64,000 nucleotides of DNA from Muribaculaceae bacterium (lineage in GTDB: Bacteria > Bacteroidota > Bacteroidia > Bacteroidales > Muribaculaceae), in assembly GCA_009775265.1 (NCBI GenBank), contig VSPG01000005.1:23592-87591 (forward strand), written 5' to 3'. The notes beneath the pieces are model-generated. The model ran no database searches. It was not told the origin of the DNA and was given only the letters and a program-made list of their open reading frames with translations. This document shows, piece after piece, positions 50,891-59,806 of the stretch. The translations under genes and the position numbers were made by a program. Position 1 is the stretch's first letter. Each line of letters begins with the position of its first letter.

Positions 50891-53800
50891 TCAGAGTTTT
50901 ATGATGCGGTAGGCTGCTGTGCGGCCGTCGGCACATGTGATGCGCAACAGGTAGAATCCTGCCGGACATGCCGCTGTGGGCATCGTCACTACGGAGCCTG
51001 CAGTAGCTTTGGCTTCGAGGCGCATTGTGGCTGCTCCGTTGCCGCCGTACAGCTCGAACATGGCTTTGCCGTCGAAGTGGCAGAGCACGTGCAGGTCGTC
51101 GGCCACGGGATTCTCGACTATGGTGGCGAGAGCGTTCGCGTCGGCTGCGGCGTCGGTGATGCCGTCGGCTTTGTCAACCGTGACGGCGACATTGGCTGAG
51201 GCTGTCAGGCCGCCGGCGTCGGTGGCGGTCACGGTGGCTGTGGCGGTGCCGGTGTTTTTGCCGAAGAATATCACTCCGGTCGAAGTGGTATAGGCTTCGA
51301 CTGCGGCATTGTCGGCCATTGAGAAGCTATAGCTCATCTCGTCGCCGTCGGGATCGGAGAACAGTTCGGCATAGCTTATCACGGGGCTTGCTGAGCCAAC
51401 GGCGATTTTAATCTCGCTGTCGGTGGCCACGGGAGCGCGGTTCACGTGTTCCACAAGATAGCGCACTGTGGCCTCGGCTTCATGGCCTGCATTGTCGGCG
51501 GCGGTCAGGTAGCATGTGCCGTCGTTGCCAGCCTGCCCGAAATCTGGAAGGATCTCGGCCACGAGCATGGCATTGCCTCCGCCCACGCTGTAGAAGCCTT
51601 CGGCGTCGGGTTCGCCCGCCGGCAAGCCTTCGGCGTCGGTCACGCTTTTTACGCGTGCCACGCCTGTAGCGTCGTCAAACCTGATGGATAGGTCATCGCC
51701 GTCAGGGTCGCTGACGTTCAAAGTCACGATTGTGCTCTGTCCTTCTTTTGCATATATGATGCCTTCAGGAGCTTCGATGACGGGTTTTCCGTTCATGTCA
51801 AGCACGATGGGATAGTTTACGACAGGCTGTGCGGGGTCGTTGCTGCGCACTATGAGCACGGCCTTGTTGTTCTTCTCCATTCGTGCGGCGGCTGCGTTCA
51901 CACTGATTTTTACCTCTTTGGAAGCTCCGGGTTCGATGCTGCCTTCGCTTTCGGCGTCGAGCAGTTTCACCCACGGCGAGCCGGGCTTGGTCTCGATGCA
52001 GCTCATGATATAGCCGAGCGAGCCGTAGCTTTCCTCGAACAGAGAGCCTACGTCGAACCATCCGTGTTCGGCGGTCCATCCGCGGTAGCGGTCGATTACC
52101 ACTGCTTCTTCCTTGCCGCAGAGGTAGGTAGGCGATGTGGGTCCTGCCGACACGGCCATGACTACGGTGAACACTTCGCCGGGGTTCACGTATACGCTCT
52201 TTTCAAGAGGCACCACGAAGAATCGTCCCATGGCCGGATTCTCCTGGCTTTCTATATGGAGTCTGCCTGTGCCGAGCACGTGCTCGCCGTCAGGGTTCTC
52301 GCCTTGCACGATGTCGAAGCGTATGTCTACGTTCGTGGCTTCGTCGATGGTGACGGGAGCGTAGATATGCGAGATATTGAACCCTTCGGCGGGAGCTTTG
52401 AACAAAGTCGCGGCCTTGTACACGTCGAAAGTGTTGCCGGCGCCGTAGTTGTACACGTTTGTCGTGCCGGGCATGGCCGGATGGTAGAGGGCCGAGGTAT
52501 ATTCGAAATCAGACGGGCAGTCGTATATGTTGCCGTTGTTTCCGGCCTTGGCGATGGCTGCTATTCTGCCTTCTGCAGCTACGGTGTCCACTCCGGCGGG
52601 CTTGGCGGGCTTGAAAGCGGGAGCTACGCCGCCTCCGTCTTCCTCCGTCGATGTGTCGCCGATGCCGGATGCATCAAGCTCGAGCGTGTATTTGAGGCTG
52701 TATTCTCCCTCGTTGCCTATTGCCACGGTCTCTACAGAGGTGTGGTCGTCGGCGGCATTCTCTACGTGTATCATTTCCTTGTCGAAGGTAATGGCTGGTG
52801 CGGGCGTCACGATGAAGCGTACCATTACGGTGGCCTGCTTCATTTCGGGTTCGCCGCCTTCGGCTGCGCTGCGCAGTCCGAGGTCGTCCCAGCCGCCTGT
52901 GCCGCCGTCGCCTGCTCCGCCGAAACTGTCGGCGTTGCCTTCGGCATAGGTGAACGTCAGGGGCACTTCATATGTGCCGGGTGTCATCCATGCTTCTCCG
53001 GGAGTCATGAGCACAGCCATTTTCATCGGCGATGCGCCCACTTCCACAGGCGTGCCCATGAACATGTTCCATCCCATGGTCTCGTTGCCCATGAAGTCGA
53101 TGCCCTTTCCGTAATAGAACAGCGGGAACAAGGGGTCGCCCCAGTCGGGGTCGGTCGGTCCGCCGTTGGCGATGTCAAGGATGCAGAATGCGGCTTTGCC
53201 TGTGTTGGCTATGCTGAATTCAGCGTAATATGCGCCGCCCATAGCTATCAGCTGGTCGGAGATGTCGTTGATCATGAATCCGAGCGTACGCTCCACTTCC
53301 ACTGCTTCGGTGGGGAATACGGGCGCTGCTTCGCCTGTCACGGTGAGCGAGACGGGCATGTTGACACGTTCGCTGCCGGGGACGTTGCTGCCGATTTCCA
53401 GTACTGACTCGTAGACGCCGGCCATGCGGTCGGTCACAAAATCAAGACCTACGGTTTCGCTTTCGCCGGGAGCTACGGTGTTCTGAATCACCGGGGTGAA
53501 CTGCACAGCCTGGTCGAACACCACCATGCGCTCAGGCAGACGTATGGATTCTGTACCGCCGGCATTCGTTATGCCTGCAAGGCCGAACAGGCCGAAGAGC
53601 ATGGAGTTCTGGTTGGCGCCTTTGTATTGGAACTTGAACGAGCCGTCGCGTTCCATTATAAGCTGGAAGCACACACCCGCGTTCATTGAGTTGCCGTATT
53701 CCATGAACGAAACCACGGCGCGTTCGTCGGTCACGTAATGGAACGTTCCGGCCGTCTTGGTGATGTCCATCGAATGCAGTCCCCAATAGGGCGCTATCAG

Positions 53801-56800
53801 GTTGTTGTACACCGAGCCTCCGGGGAAGTCTGCCGGCGGTTCCGGCCATATTTTGTCGTCGTGACGCTCGGTGAACGATACGAATCCGGTGTTGTAGACG
53901 TACATCTTGCTGTACTTCTTTCCGTAGAACGGGAATTCGAAAGGCAGTTCCACGACTACGTAGTCATGCTGGTTGTAGTATGAGAACGTGTTCTGGGTGC
54001 CGAGGCCGTTGGTTTCGATGTCCACCCAGTCGAATTTCACGTTTTTGTCGTCGATGCTCGAGACGTAAGTGTAGCCTGTCTGTGCGTTTTCCTGTTCCGG
54101 AAGTGTCACACGCACGTCGGCTGTGGGCTTGACGGAATAGACGAGCGGTTCGTTGCCGTTGTTGGCCACCACAAGGTCGCGGTGCAGCGGTGTGCCGCTT
54201 TCTATGGTCTCGTTATAGCCCTCGGCGTCGAGTGTCAGGGTAGGCACGCCGATTATGGTGCCGTGCACGTGTGCGGTGAGCATTCCGGCGGTGGTGCCTA
54301 TGGTCACCTCGTAGTCGACCGGTCCTTCGTTGGCTGTCGGAATGGTGAGCACTATGTCTTTTGACATTCCTGCCTCTACGGTGCCGAGTTTGGCGTCCGT
54401 TTCCGGCGAGCCTCCCGTCACGGATATGCCTGTTATTGTCATGGCGTCGTGTCCGGTGTTCTTGACAGTGACGGGCACAAGCAGCTGGCTGGTGCGGAAC
54501 ACGCGTCCGAAGTCGATGTCGTCTTTTTCAAGCACTGCTTCGGCCACGAGCGCGTCACCGGCGATTACGGCATCGAATCGCACGCTTCCGTAGGCGGGAG
54601 CCGGGTCGTTGGTAAGTATGGCGAGTTTGTTGAAACTCGGGCCGGCAATCATGTCTGCGTTGGCTGCAAGTGTAGCCTGGATTTCCACGCTTTCTCCCGG
54701 GCTGACAAGGCCGTGGGGGGCGGACAGAGCAGTGATGAACGATGCTTTGGGGGCCTCGAATTTCACGGCGGTGCCGCTGCGGAACAGACGGAAGCGGCTG
54801 TTGTCAGGCGTGGGTTCTTCAACCTCCCAGTAATCGGCCATGTCGGCAGAGGTGAGGGTGATTATATCAGCCATTTCAGGGTCGTTGATGCCGCAGAACA
54901 GCGAACTGCCTCCCTGGAATACGGCAGATGCATCGTAGTCGTCGTAGAAGATTTCTATGTCGCCGTTGCTGCTCAGCACGATGCGGAAGCTCACCGGGAT
55001 GAACTCCGATTCATAGACGCGGGCAAGCACGTTGCTGAAATCCACCACGAACTTGCCGTCGCGGCGGCTGTACTGCACGCGCGACTCAGGACTCATCTGG
55101 AGCTGGCGTCCGTAAGCGCATATCATGCCAGTGCCGGCGATGGGACTCGACAGGGGTGTCAGAGGTTCGTGGAAAAATTCGTCGGACGAAGGGGCGGACA
55201 TCATTACCGCACCGAATGAGCTGATGTAGATGCGGTCGTAGTTTTTGCCGTAATAGGGGAATGAGAATCCAGGATATATTTCGTCCGATATATACTCGCT
55301 GTCGGAGAACGACGACGAGATGTCGGTAGTGCCGATAAGGGCAGGTTCGCCGTCGTAGGCGAAAGGTGCGTAGCCCTCCAGGGTGGAACTTACGCTGTAG
55401 CCGAACTTATGGTTGGCGCCCACGGTGCCCTCTATGGTCTCGTCGGAGAATTTCGGGAATACGTATTCCAGCGGATATTTTCCGGTGTTGCTTATGCTGA
55501 AACTGCGTTTCACGGGGTCTTCTCCCACTGTCAGCGTGCCGCCGTCCACTACGGAAGGCTCTATGGCCAGGCGTGCCGGCTCGGTGGCTGCGCCCTGCAC
55601 GAGGATGCGTGTCTGGCGCCCGTCGGCGTCGGTGAACACGACAGCGCCGGTGTGGCTGCCTGCTGCCTTAGGCGTGAAAGTCAGTTCGAACTGTACCTTC
55701 GAGCGCGCCGGGAATCCTGAGCTTACAAATTCCGGTCCGGCGAAATGCTCGCTTGTGCAGGATATGTTGCTGTCATAGAGCCCGGCTCCCCATTGCGAGC
55801 CGCGGAATGCTCCATAACCGCGGTTGTACACCTCCACGGTCATGGTCTTGCTTTGTCCCACAAGAAGGCTGCCGAAGTCCACCACTTTTGGCACCGTCAC
55901 ATCCGGATCGTTGCCGCTTACGGACAGGGCTACGGGTATTTTGTGTATTTCTCCGGCTGTTTCGTTGGTGTTTATGCCGAGGCGGAAGTTGTAGTTGCCG
56001 TTGACAAGTTTAGTACCGTCGGCTGTCACGCGCACGTTCTGTGTGTCGCCTTTGCGCACACTGCCCTGAGAGGGGGTGAGAATGAGCTGTTTGCTCCAGT
56101 CGGGATTGTCGCTGCGTGCCGTTATGGCCCAGCAGAACGTGCTGGCGTCGGGCTCGTACACGCTGCCTTTCAGCGCCGCGGACAGCTGCGTCCATGTGCG
56201 GCCCATGTCGTTGCTCATGTAGCTGTAGCCTTCGATTCCGGTGTGCGAGGTGTGTCCCATGCCGAGGGGGTATCCTTCCTGTCCGGCTTCGAAATGCACC
56301 ACTACCCAGAAGGCTTCGCCGGGAGCGAAGAACAGTTGCTCGTTGAGTGCTATGGGATAGTTGTAGGCAAACCAGTCGTAGCTCACTTCCTGCAGCAGGG
56401 ATGCCGAGGATATGGCAACATCGCCTTTGTATATCATCACCTTTGGATTCACACCGTTGGCGCCCTCGATGTTCACGTGTGTGAGGTTGAATCCTTCCGG
56501 ATACTCCGCAGGATCCACGCGGAACCATTGTGCCATGGAGTTGGGCAGGGTCTTGTCCGTCTCGCCGATGTTGGCCCATAGCATGTCATGGTATTTTATG
56601 AGTTCGGGATAGTCGTCGGCTTCGTACTCGGCGGCCACGCGCGCGTAAGTGCGTATCTTCTGTGCTCCGGTCTTGCCTGAGTACGGGCGCACATTGCCGA
56701 TAACCGGACGGCGCGCCGACTGCGGCTGTGCCGATATGGTGCGTGTGGCGGCATTCCATTTCAGCAGTCCGTCGGCGTTGTTGCCTATGGTAAACTCTGC

Positions 56801-58714
56801 CGATGCCGTGCTCTGCGATGCCGTGGCGAGCATCGAAAGGGATTCCACGTCGATTGTCATTTCCGGTCCGGCGTTGGTGGTCACGCTTTTCACGGCCGAC
56901 AGCGGAGACGCGTTGCCCCAGCGGTTGACGGCGCGGATGGCCACATAATAGGTGGTCATGGCCTCTAACTGCGTGAGTTCGTGGGTGCAGGCGTCGCCAG
57001 AGTTTTGGAATTTGGTGTCCACGACTACGCTGCGCAGTTTCGTCAGGTTGGAATTGGCGTCGAACGGCTCGGTGCTGTAATAGATTATGTGGTTGTTCAC
57101 ATTGTTGTCGTTTGACGCGGGTATGGTCCACGCCACCGAGATGTAGTCCTGCGCTGCCTGTAGCTCGAAGTCTGTCACGGCTTCCGGTGCTCCTGTCGCG
57201 TCCATGGACAGCGCCTTGGCAGCGTCGATGTAGCCCGAGCCGTACAGCCCTTCGTACTGGGCGTTGTCGCCGAATCCGTAGAAGTCGTTGACGGAGGTCA
57301 CGAGCTGCGTGCGCAGGGCTTCGTTGGTGAATGTCGGCGAGCCGTGTTTCGACAGGATGAGCGCGGCGATGCCCGACACGTGGGGTGTGGCCATCGAAGT
57401 GCCTTCGTTGAAGCCGTATTTATTGCCTGGCAGAGTCGACAGCACGCCGCCGATTTCGCCGTAGTCGAGCAGTCCTCCGGGAGCGATTACATCGGCCCAG
57501 GCGCCGTAGTTGGAATATGATGCCGGCTGCAGGCCCGACGTCATGGCGGTCACGGCAAGCACTTTAGGGTAGCATGCCGGGTAGTAGTTGCCGGTCTGGC
57601 CTTCGTTGCCTGTGGCGAAGATGCACAGGCCGCCTGTCATCTGCGGGCTGCGTGCCTCGGCCGTGAAATAGTCGATGGCGTCGAGCACGGCTTCCTCCAT
57701 GTAGTCGGGTGCGGCCCATCCCCACGAGCATTGAGCTATGGTGGCGCCGCGTTCGGCGGCATAGATTATCGCCGCGGCGAAGTCGCCGTCGCCCGAACCG
57801 CTTCTGGAGTCGAACACCTGGCATGAGATCATGCGCACGCCCGAATCTTTCGACCCGTCGCCGCCGGCCACGCCGCACACGCCTATGCCGTTGTTGTTCA
57901 CGGCTCCCACAGTGCCGGCCACGTGCGTGCCATGGCTGTGGGGATATATCTCGCCGCTGTTGGTGCAGAAGTTGAAGCCGTAGATGTCGTCCACGAAGCC
58001 GTTGCCGTCGTCGTCCACGCCCGGTAGGCCGTTGAGCTCGGCTTCGTTGATACACATGTTGGCGGCGAGGTCTTCGTGCGTGTAGTCGATGCCGCCGTCG
58101 ATTATGGCTACAACAACTTCAGGGCTGCCGGTGGTCACTTCCCACGCCGGAAACAGGTTGATGTCGGCGCCGGCCACAGTGCCCGATATGTTGCCGAAAT
58201 TCTGGTAATGCCATTGCTCGGGCAGGCGAGGGTCGTTGAATCTGTACGACGCCTGTGCGTTTGCGGCCTGCTGCGTACGCGACTGCACGAACACTCCTGC
58301 GCCTTCGCGCAGCACCATGGGCGTGACAGGTTCGGCTATCTCCACGCCGGCGGAAGCGCGGAATGTCTTCCGCGCCAGTTCGGTGTCGGTGTTTTCGTCG
58401 AATTCCACCACGTACCATCGGTCGAGGCCGTATTTGGCACGACGTTCGGCAAACTTCTCCGAGTAAGGGAGCATGGGGCGAATGCGCACCGCTCCTACGG
58501 CCGCTGCCGCGCGGTCGAGCGAGGCGGCTCCGGTGCTCAGCGACGCTCCGGCTTTCATGCGCGGGCTCTTGCCCACTTGCCGTGCCAGTTCGGGCTGCAG
58601 TTTCACGCGCAGCACACCGCGTTTGGCAGCGGGTGCGGCGGCTTCTGCCGCGATGCATGGCAGACACACTGCAAGCGTCAGAGCCAGCATCAAACTTCTA
58701 AAAAATCTGTGCAT
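50891..58714 (-). CDS. Giant secreted subtilisin-family (S8) protease with type IX tail
   Basis: 2,607 residues from the ATG at 58,714. Signal peptide (about 1-22); propeptide-like region (about 33-155); S8 catalytic domain about 195-530 with Asp206 (AIIDGGID), His261 (HSHGTHVAGT), oxyanion Asn370 (FATGNEG) and Ser440 (GTSMATPHVSG). A fibronectin III domain follows (about 540-640). Most of the rest is beta-rich: anchor domains and two nidogen-like lobes (FPYYGKNYDRIYISSFGAV; FPFYGKKYSKMYVYNTGFV). Two cadherin/Ig-like segments precede a type IX sorting tail (PVADDLHV; PAGFYLLRI; YRIIKL). All catalytic residues are present. Likely a surface-anchored protease of host or dietary protein. It shares a duplicated promoter block with the PrcB-like gene upstream. 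Confidence 0.93.
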   Translation of the reverse strand: MHRFFRSLMLALTLAVCLPCIAAEAAAPAAKRGVLRVKLQPELARQVGKSPRMKAGASLSTGAASLDRAAAAVGAVRIRPMLPYSEKFAERRAKYGLDRWYVVEFDENTDTELARKTFRASAGVEIAEPVTPMVLREGAGVFVQSRTQQAANAQASYRFNDPRLPEQWHYQNFGNISGTVAGADINLFPAWEVTTGSPEVVVAIIDGGIDYTHEDLAANMCINEAELNGLPGVDDDGNGFVDDIYGFNFCTNSGEIYPHSHGTHVAGTVGAVNNNGIGVCGVAGGDGSKDSGVRMISCQVFDSRSGSGDGDFAAAIIYAAERGATIAQCSWGWAAPDYMEEAVLDAIDYFTAEARSPQMTGGLCIFATGNEGQTGNYYPACYPKVLAVTAMTSGLQPASYSNYGAWADVIAPGGLLDYGEIGGVLSTLPGNKYGFNEGTSMATPHVSGIAALILSKHGSPTFTNEALRTQLVTSVNDFYGFGDNAQYEGLYGSGYIDAAKALSMDATGAPEAVTDFELQAAQDYISVAWTIPASNDNNVNNHIIYYSTEPFDANSNLTKLRSVVVDTKFQNSGDACTHELTQLEAMTTYYVAIRAVNRWGNASPLSAVKSVTTNAGPEMTIDVESLSMLATASQSTASAEFTIGNNADGLLKWNAATRTISAQPQSARRPVIGNVRPYSGKTGAQKIRTYARVAAEYEADDYPELIKYHDMLWANIGETDKTLPNSMAQWFRVDPAEYPEGFNLTHVNIEGANGVNPKVMIYKGDVAISSASLLQEVSYDWFAYNYPIALNEQLFFAPGEAFWVVVHFEAGQEGYPLGMGHTSHTGIEGYSYMSNDMGRTWTQLSAALKGSVYEPDASTFCWAITARSDNPDWSKQLILTPSQGSVRKGDTQNVRVTADGTKLVNGNYNFRLGINTNETAGEIHKIPVALSVSGNDPDVTVPKVVDFGSLLVGQSKTMTVEVYNRGYGAFRGSQWGAGLYDSNISCTSEHFAGPEFVSSGFPARSKVQFELTFTPKAAGSHTGAVVFTDADGRQTRILVQGAATEPARLAIEPSVVDGGTLTVGEDPVKRSFSISNTGKYPLEYVFPKFSDETIEGTVGANHKFGYSVSSTLEGYAPFAYDGEPALIGTTDISSSFSDSEYISDEIYPGFSFPYYGKNYDRIYISSFGAVMMSAPSSDEFFHEPLTPLSSPIAGTGMICAYGRQLQMSPESRVQYSRRDGKFVVDFSNVLARVYESEFIPVSFRIVLSSNGDIEIFYDDYDASAVFQGGSSLFCGINDPEMADIITLTSADMADYWEVEEPTPDNSRFRLFRSGTAVKFEAPKASFITALSAPHGLVSPGESVEIQATLAANADMIAGPSFNKLAILTNDPAPAYGSVRFDAVIAGDALVAEAVLEKDDIDFGRVFRTSQLLVPVTVKNTGHDAMTITGISVTGGSPETDAKLGTVEAGMSKDIVLTIPTANEGPVDYEVTIGTTAGMLTAHVHGTIIGVPTLTLDAEGYNETIESGTPLHRDLVVANNGNEPLVYSVKPTADVRVTLPEQENAQTGYTYVSSIDDKNVKFDWVDIETNGLGTQNTFSYYNQHDYVVVELPFEFPFYGKKYSKMYVYNTGFVSFTERHDDKIWPEPPADFPGGSVYNNLIAPYWGLHSMDITKTAGTFHYVTDERAVVSFMEYGNSMNAGVCFQLIMERDGSFKFQYKGANQNSMLFGLFGLAGITNAGGTESIRLPERMVVFDQAVQFTPVIQNTVAPGESETVGLDFVTDRMAGVYESVLEIGSNVPGSERVNMPVSLTVTGEAAPVFPTEAVEVERTLGFMINDISDQLIAMGGAYYAEFSIANTGKAAFCILDIANGGPTDPDWGDPLFPLFYYGKGIDFMGNETMGWNMFMGTPVEVGASPMKMAVLMTPGEAWMTPGTYEVPLTFTYAEGNADSFGGAGDGGTGGWDDLGLRSAAEGGEPEMKQATVMVRFIVTPAPAITFDKEMIHVENAADDHTSVETVAIGNEGEYSLKYTLELDASGIGDTSTEEDGGGVAPAFKPAKPAGVDTVAAEGRIAAIAKAGNNGNIYDCPSDFEYTSALYHPAMPGTTNVYNYGAGNTFDVYKAATLFKAPAEGFNISHIYAPVTIDEATNVDIRFDIVQGENPDGEHVLGTGRLHIESQENPAMGRFFVVPLEKSVYVNPGEVFTVVMAVSAGPTSPTYLCGKEEAVVIDRYRGWTAEHGWFDVGSLFEESYGSLGYIMSCIETKPGSPWVKLLDAESEGSIEPGASKEVKISVNAAAARMEKNNKAVLIVRSNDPAQPVVNYPIVLDMNGKPVIEAPEGIIYAKEGQSTIVTLNVSDPDGDDLSIRFDDATGVARVKSVTDAEGLPAGEPDAEGFYSVGGGNAMLVAEILPDFGQAGNDGTCYLTAADNAGHEAEATVRYLVEHVNRAPVATDSEIKIAVGSASPVISYAELFSDPDGDEMSYSFSMADNAAVEAYTTSTGVIFFGKNTGTATATVTATDAGGLTASANVAVTVDKADGITDAAADANALATIVENPVADDLHVLCHFDGKAMFELYGGNGAATMRLEAKATAGSVVTMPTAACPAGFYLLRITCADGRTAAYRIIKL

Positions 58715-58749
58715 TTGGGATTTGATTGAATGATTGGAATATGGATTTA

Positions 58750-58845
58750 TTGATAATTCACTATGTCTTTGCGCAAAAATAAACAAAAAGCGTTAACGGC
58801 ACAATAAATTGTCGTTTTTTTTGAGATTTTTCGCTGAATTGTAAG
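58750..58845. repeat. Duplicated promoter block, copy A
   Basis: About 96 bp, nearly identical to 59,581-59,675 in the same orientation. Each copy contains the minus-strand promoter of the gene that follows it (subtilase here). It extends from TTGATAATTC to GTAAG. Confidence 0.9.
58774..58812 (-). promoter_or_regulatory. Subtilase promoter and palindromic operator-like site
   Basis: On the minus strand ATTG (58,805-58,802), 20 bases, then a perfect -7 box TATTTTTG (58,781-58,774). A 12-bp perfect palindrome ACAATAAATTGT (58,801-58,812) overlaps the -33 box. The same arrangement is conserved in copy B. Confidence 0.7.
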
Positions 58846-58985
58846 TACGATTAAATCCTCCGCAGCCGATAACATCAACCGTGCTCGACATGGAACGGAT
58901 TTAGCGGAAAAGAATGCTTCGACGAAGCAAAAATCACATTGACAGATAGAGAAACGGCTAAGCTGGGGAAAATTAGCTATAAAAC

Positions 58986-59039
58986 GCGCAAAAACAGGAC
59001 TGCGGTACGATTTTTCGCGCCACAATCCCGTTTTTGCGT
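58986..59039 (-). terminator. Terminator of the PrcB-like gene
   Basis: Arms 58,986-59,005 and 59,020-59,039 pair over 20 bp on the minus-strand RNA when G-U pairs are allowed (CGCAAAAAC core). It lies 34 bases after the stop at 59,073 and ends the short lipoprotein transcript before the subtilase promoter. Confidence 0.65.
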
Positions 59040-59072
59040 ATTTTTCACGAAGGCCGGACAGCCGTCGCCGTC

Positions 59073-59513
59073 TCAGCTCCCGCTCTTGTGTGTTACGTGC
59101 AGGCTTATGTCGCCCTCGCTCACACCCTTGGGCATGATATAAGCTATAGTCCAGGGGATCACGACGGTAGCGAAGTTTTCAGTCACGGTCACATCGAGCA
59201 CGTAACCGCCTTCTCCATCTGCCGTCATGCTGTGGTCGAGGCTGATTATGCCGTAATCCGACAGCCCGGTGGCCATTGCCAACGAGGCATTCTTGAAATC
59301 GACTTTAGGCAGTTTTGCCGCTTCGGAGCCGAATGCGGCATCAAGTTCGGGCTGTGTATGGAACACCACCACCTCGTTTCGGGCGATGTCGGGTGTCAGA
59401 CCCGCCGGCAGGTCGAATTGCACAGGGCGTTTTATCGGTTCGTTGTCGGAGCACGATACTGCCGTGACGCACGCGGCGGCAGCAACAATGTATGCAAGAA
59501 GTCTTGTTTTCAT
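59073..59513 (-). CDS. Small lipoprotein resembling PrcB protease-complex subunits
   Basis: 146 residues, lipobox TAVSC (Cys21). The mature part (FDLPAGLTPDIARNEVVVF, KVDFKNASLAMATGLSDYG, YVLDVTVTENFATVV, IPWTIAYIMPKGV, ISLHVTHK) has the spacing of PrcB C-terminal domains: a DF-K-LA strand, a long hairpin and a PW-A-PK strand. In Treponema denticola PrcB is a lipoprotein that stabilises the subtilisin-like dentilisin protease. Here a large S8 protease lies just downstream and is preceded by a copy of this gene's promoter. The family link is pattern recognition only and needs a profile search. Confidence 0.55.
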   Translation of the reverse strand: MKTRLLAYIVAAAACVTAVSCSDNEPIKRPVQFDLPAGLTPDIARNEVVVFHTQPELDAAFGSEAAKLPKVDFKNASLAMATGLSDYGIISLDHSMTADGEGGYVLDVTVTENFATVVIPWTIAYIMPKGVSEGDISLHVTHKSGS

Positions 59514-59580
59514 AGTTTGTCAATTTTTTGTTCTTATAGCCAATTTTCAGCACTTGTTAAATCAGAATTCTCGGCTAAAA

Positions 59581-59675
59581 TTGATAATTCACTATGCTGA
59601 TGCGCAAAAATAAGTAAAAAGAGTTGACGGCACAATAAATTGTCGTTTTTTTGAGATTTTTCTTTGGATTGTAAG
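59581..59675. repeat. Duplicated promoter block, copy B
   Basis: About 95 bp matching 58,750-58,845. Supplies the promoter of the PrcB-like gene. Confidence 0.9.
59605..59643 (-). promoter_or_regulatory. Promoter of PrcB-like gene with palindromic site
   Basis: On the minus strand ATTG (59,636-59,633), 20 bases, TATTTTTG (59,612-59,605), plus the same palindrome ACAATAAATTGT at 59,632-59,643. Leader about 85 bases. Confidence 0.7.
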
Positions 59676-59752
59676 AGGTTGTCTGTAGGGCGTGGAATAC
59701 ATGCGTGCACTCTTTTAACAATAATTATTTATAGTGCAGTGAATCTTTTGAG

Positions 59753-59760
59753 TAAATTTG
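59753..59760 (+). promoter_or_regulatory. -7 box of the DUF3825 gene
   Basis: TAAATTTG, perfect match, 46 bases before the ATG at 59,807. No -33 box at normal spacing. Confidence 0.5.
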
Positions 59761-59806
59761 CAGTGACAATTAATTTCATAAAAACAACTTAGCTTTTATT
59801 ATTTAA

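Noticed and set aside
50724..50969. 81-codon minus-strand frame ending YYTTKI
   Set aside because: Its first part is antisense or out of frame with the subtilase end and crosses that gene's terminator; only the last 28 codons look gene-like and they lack a start.
59673..59690. Third MITE end (AAGAGGTTGTCTG)
   Set aside because: Only the first 8-9 bases match the MITE tip, and no partner end or TTA duplication was found.
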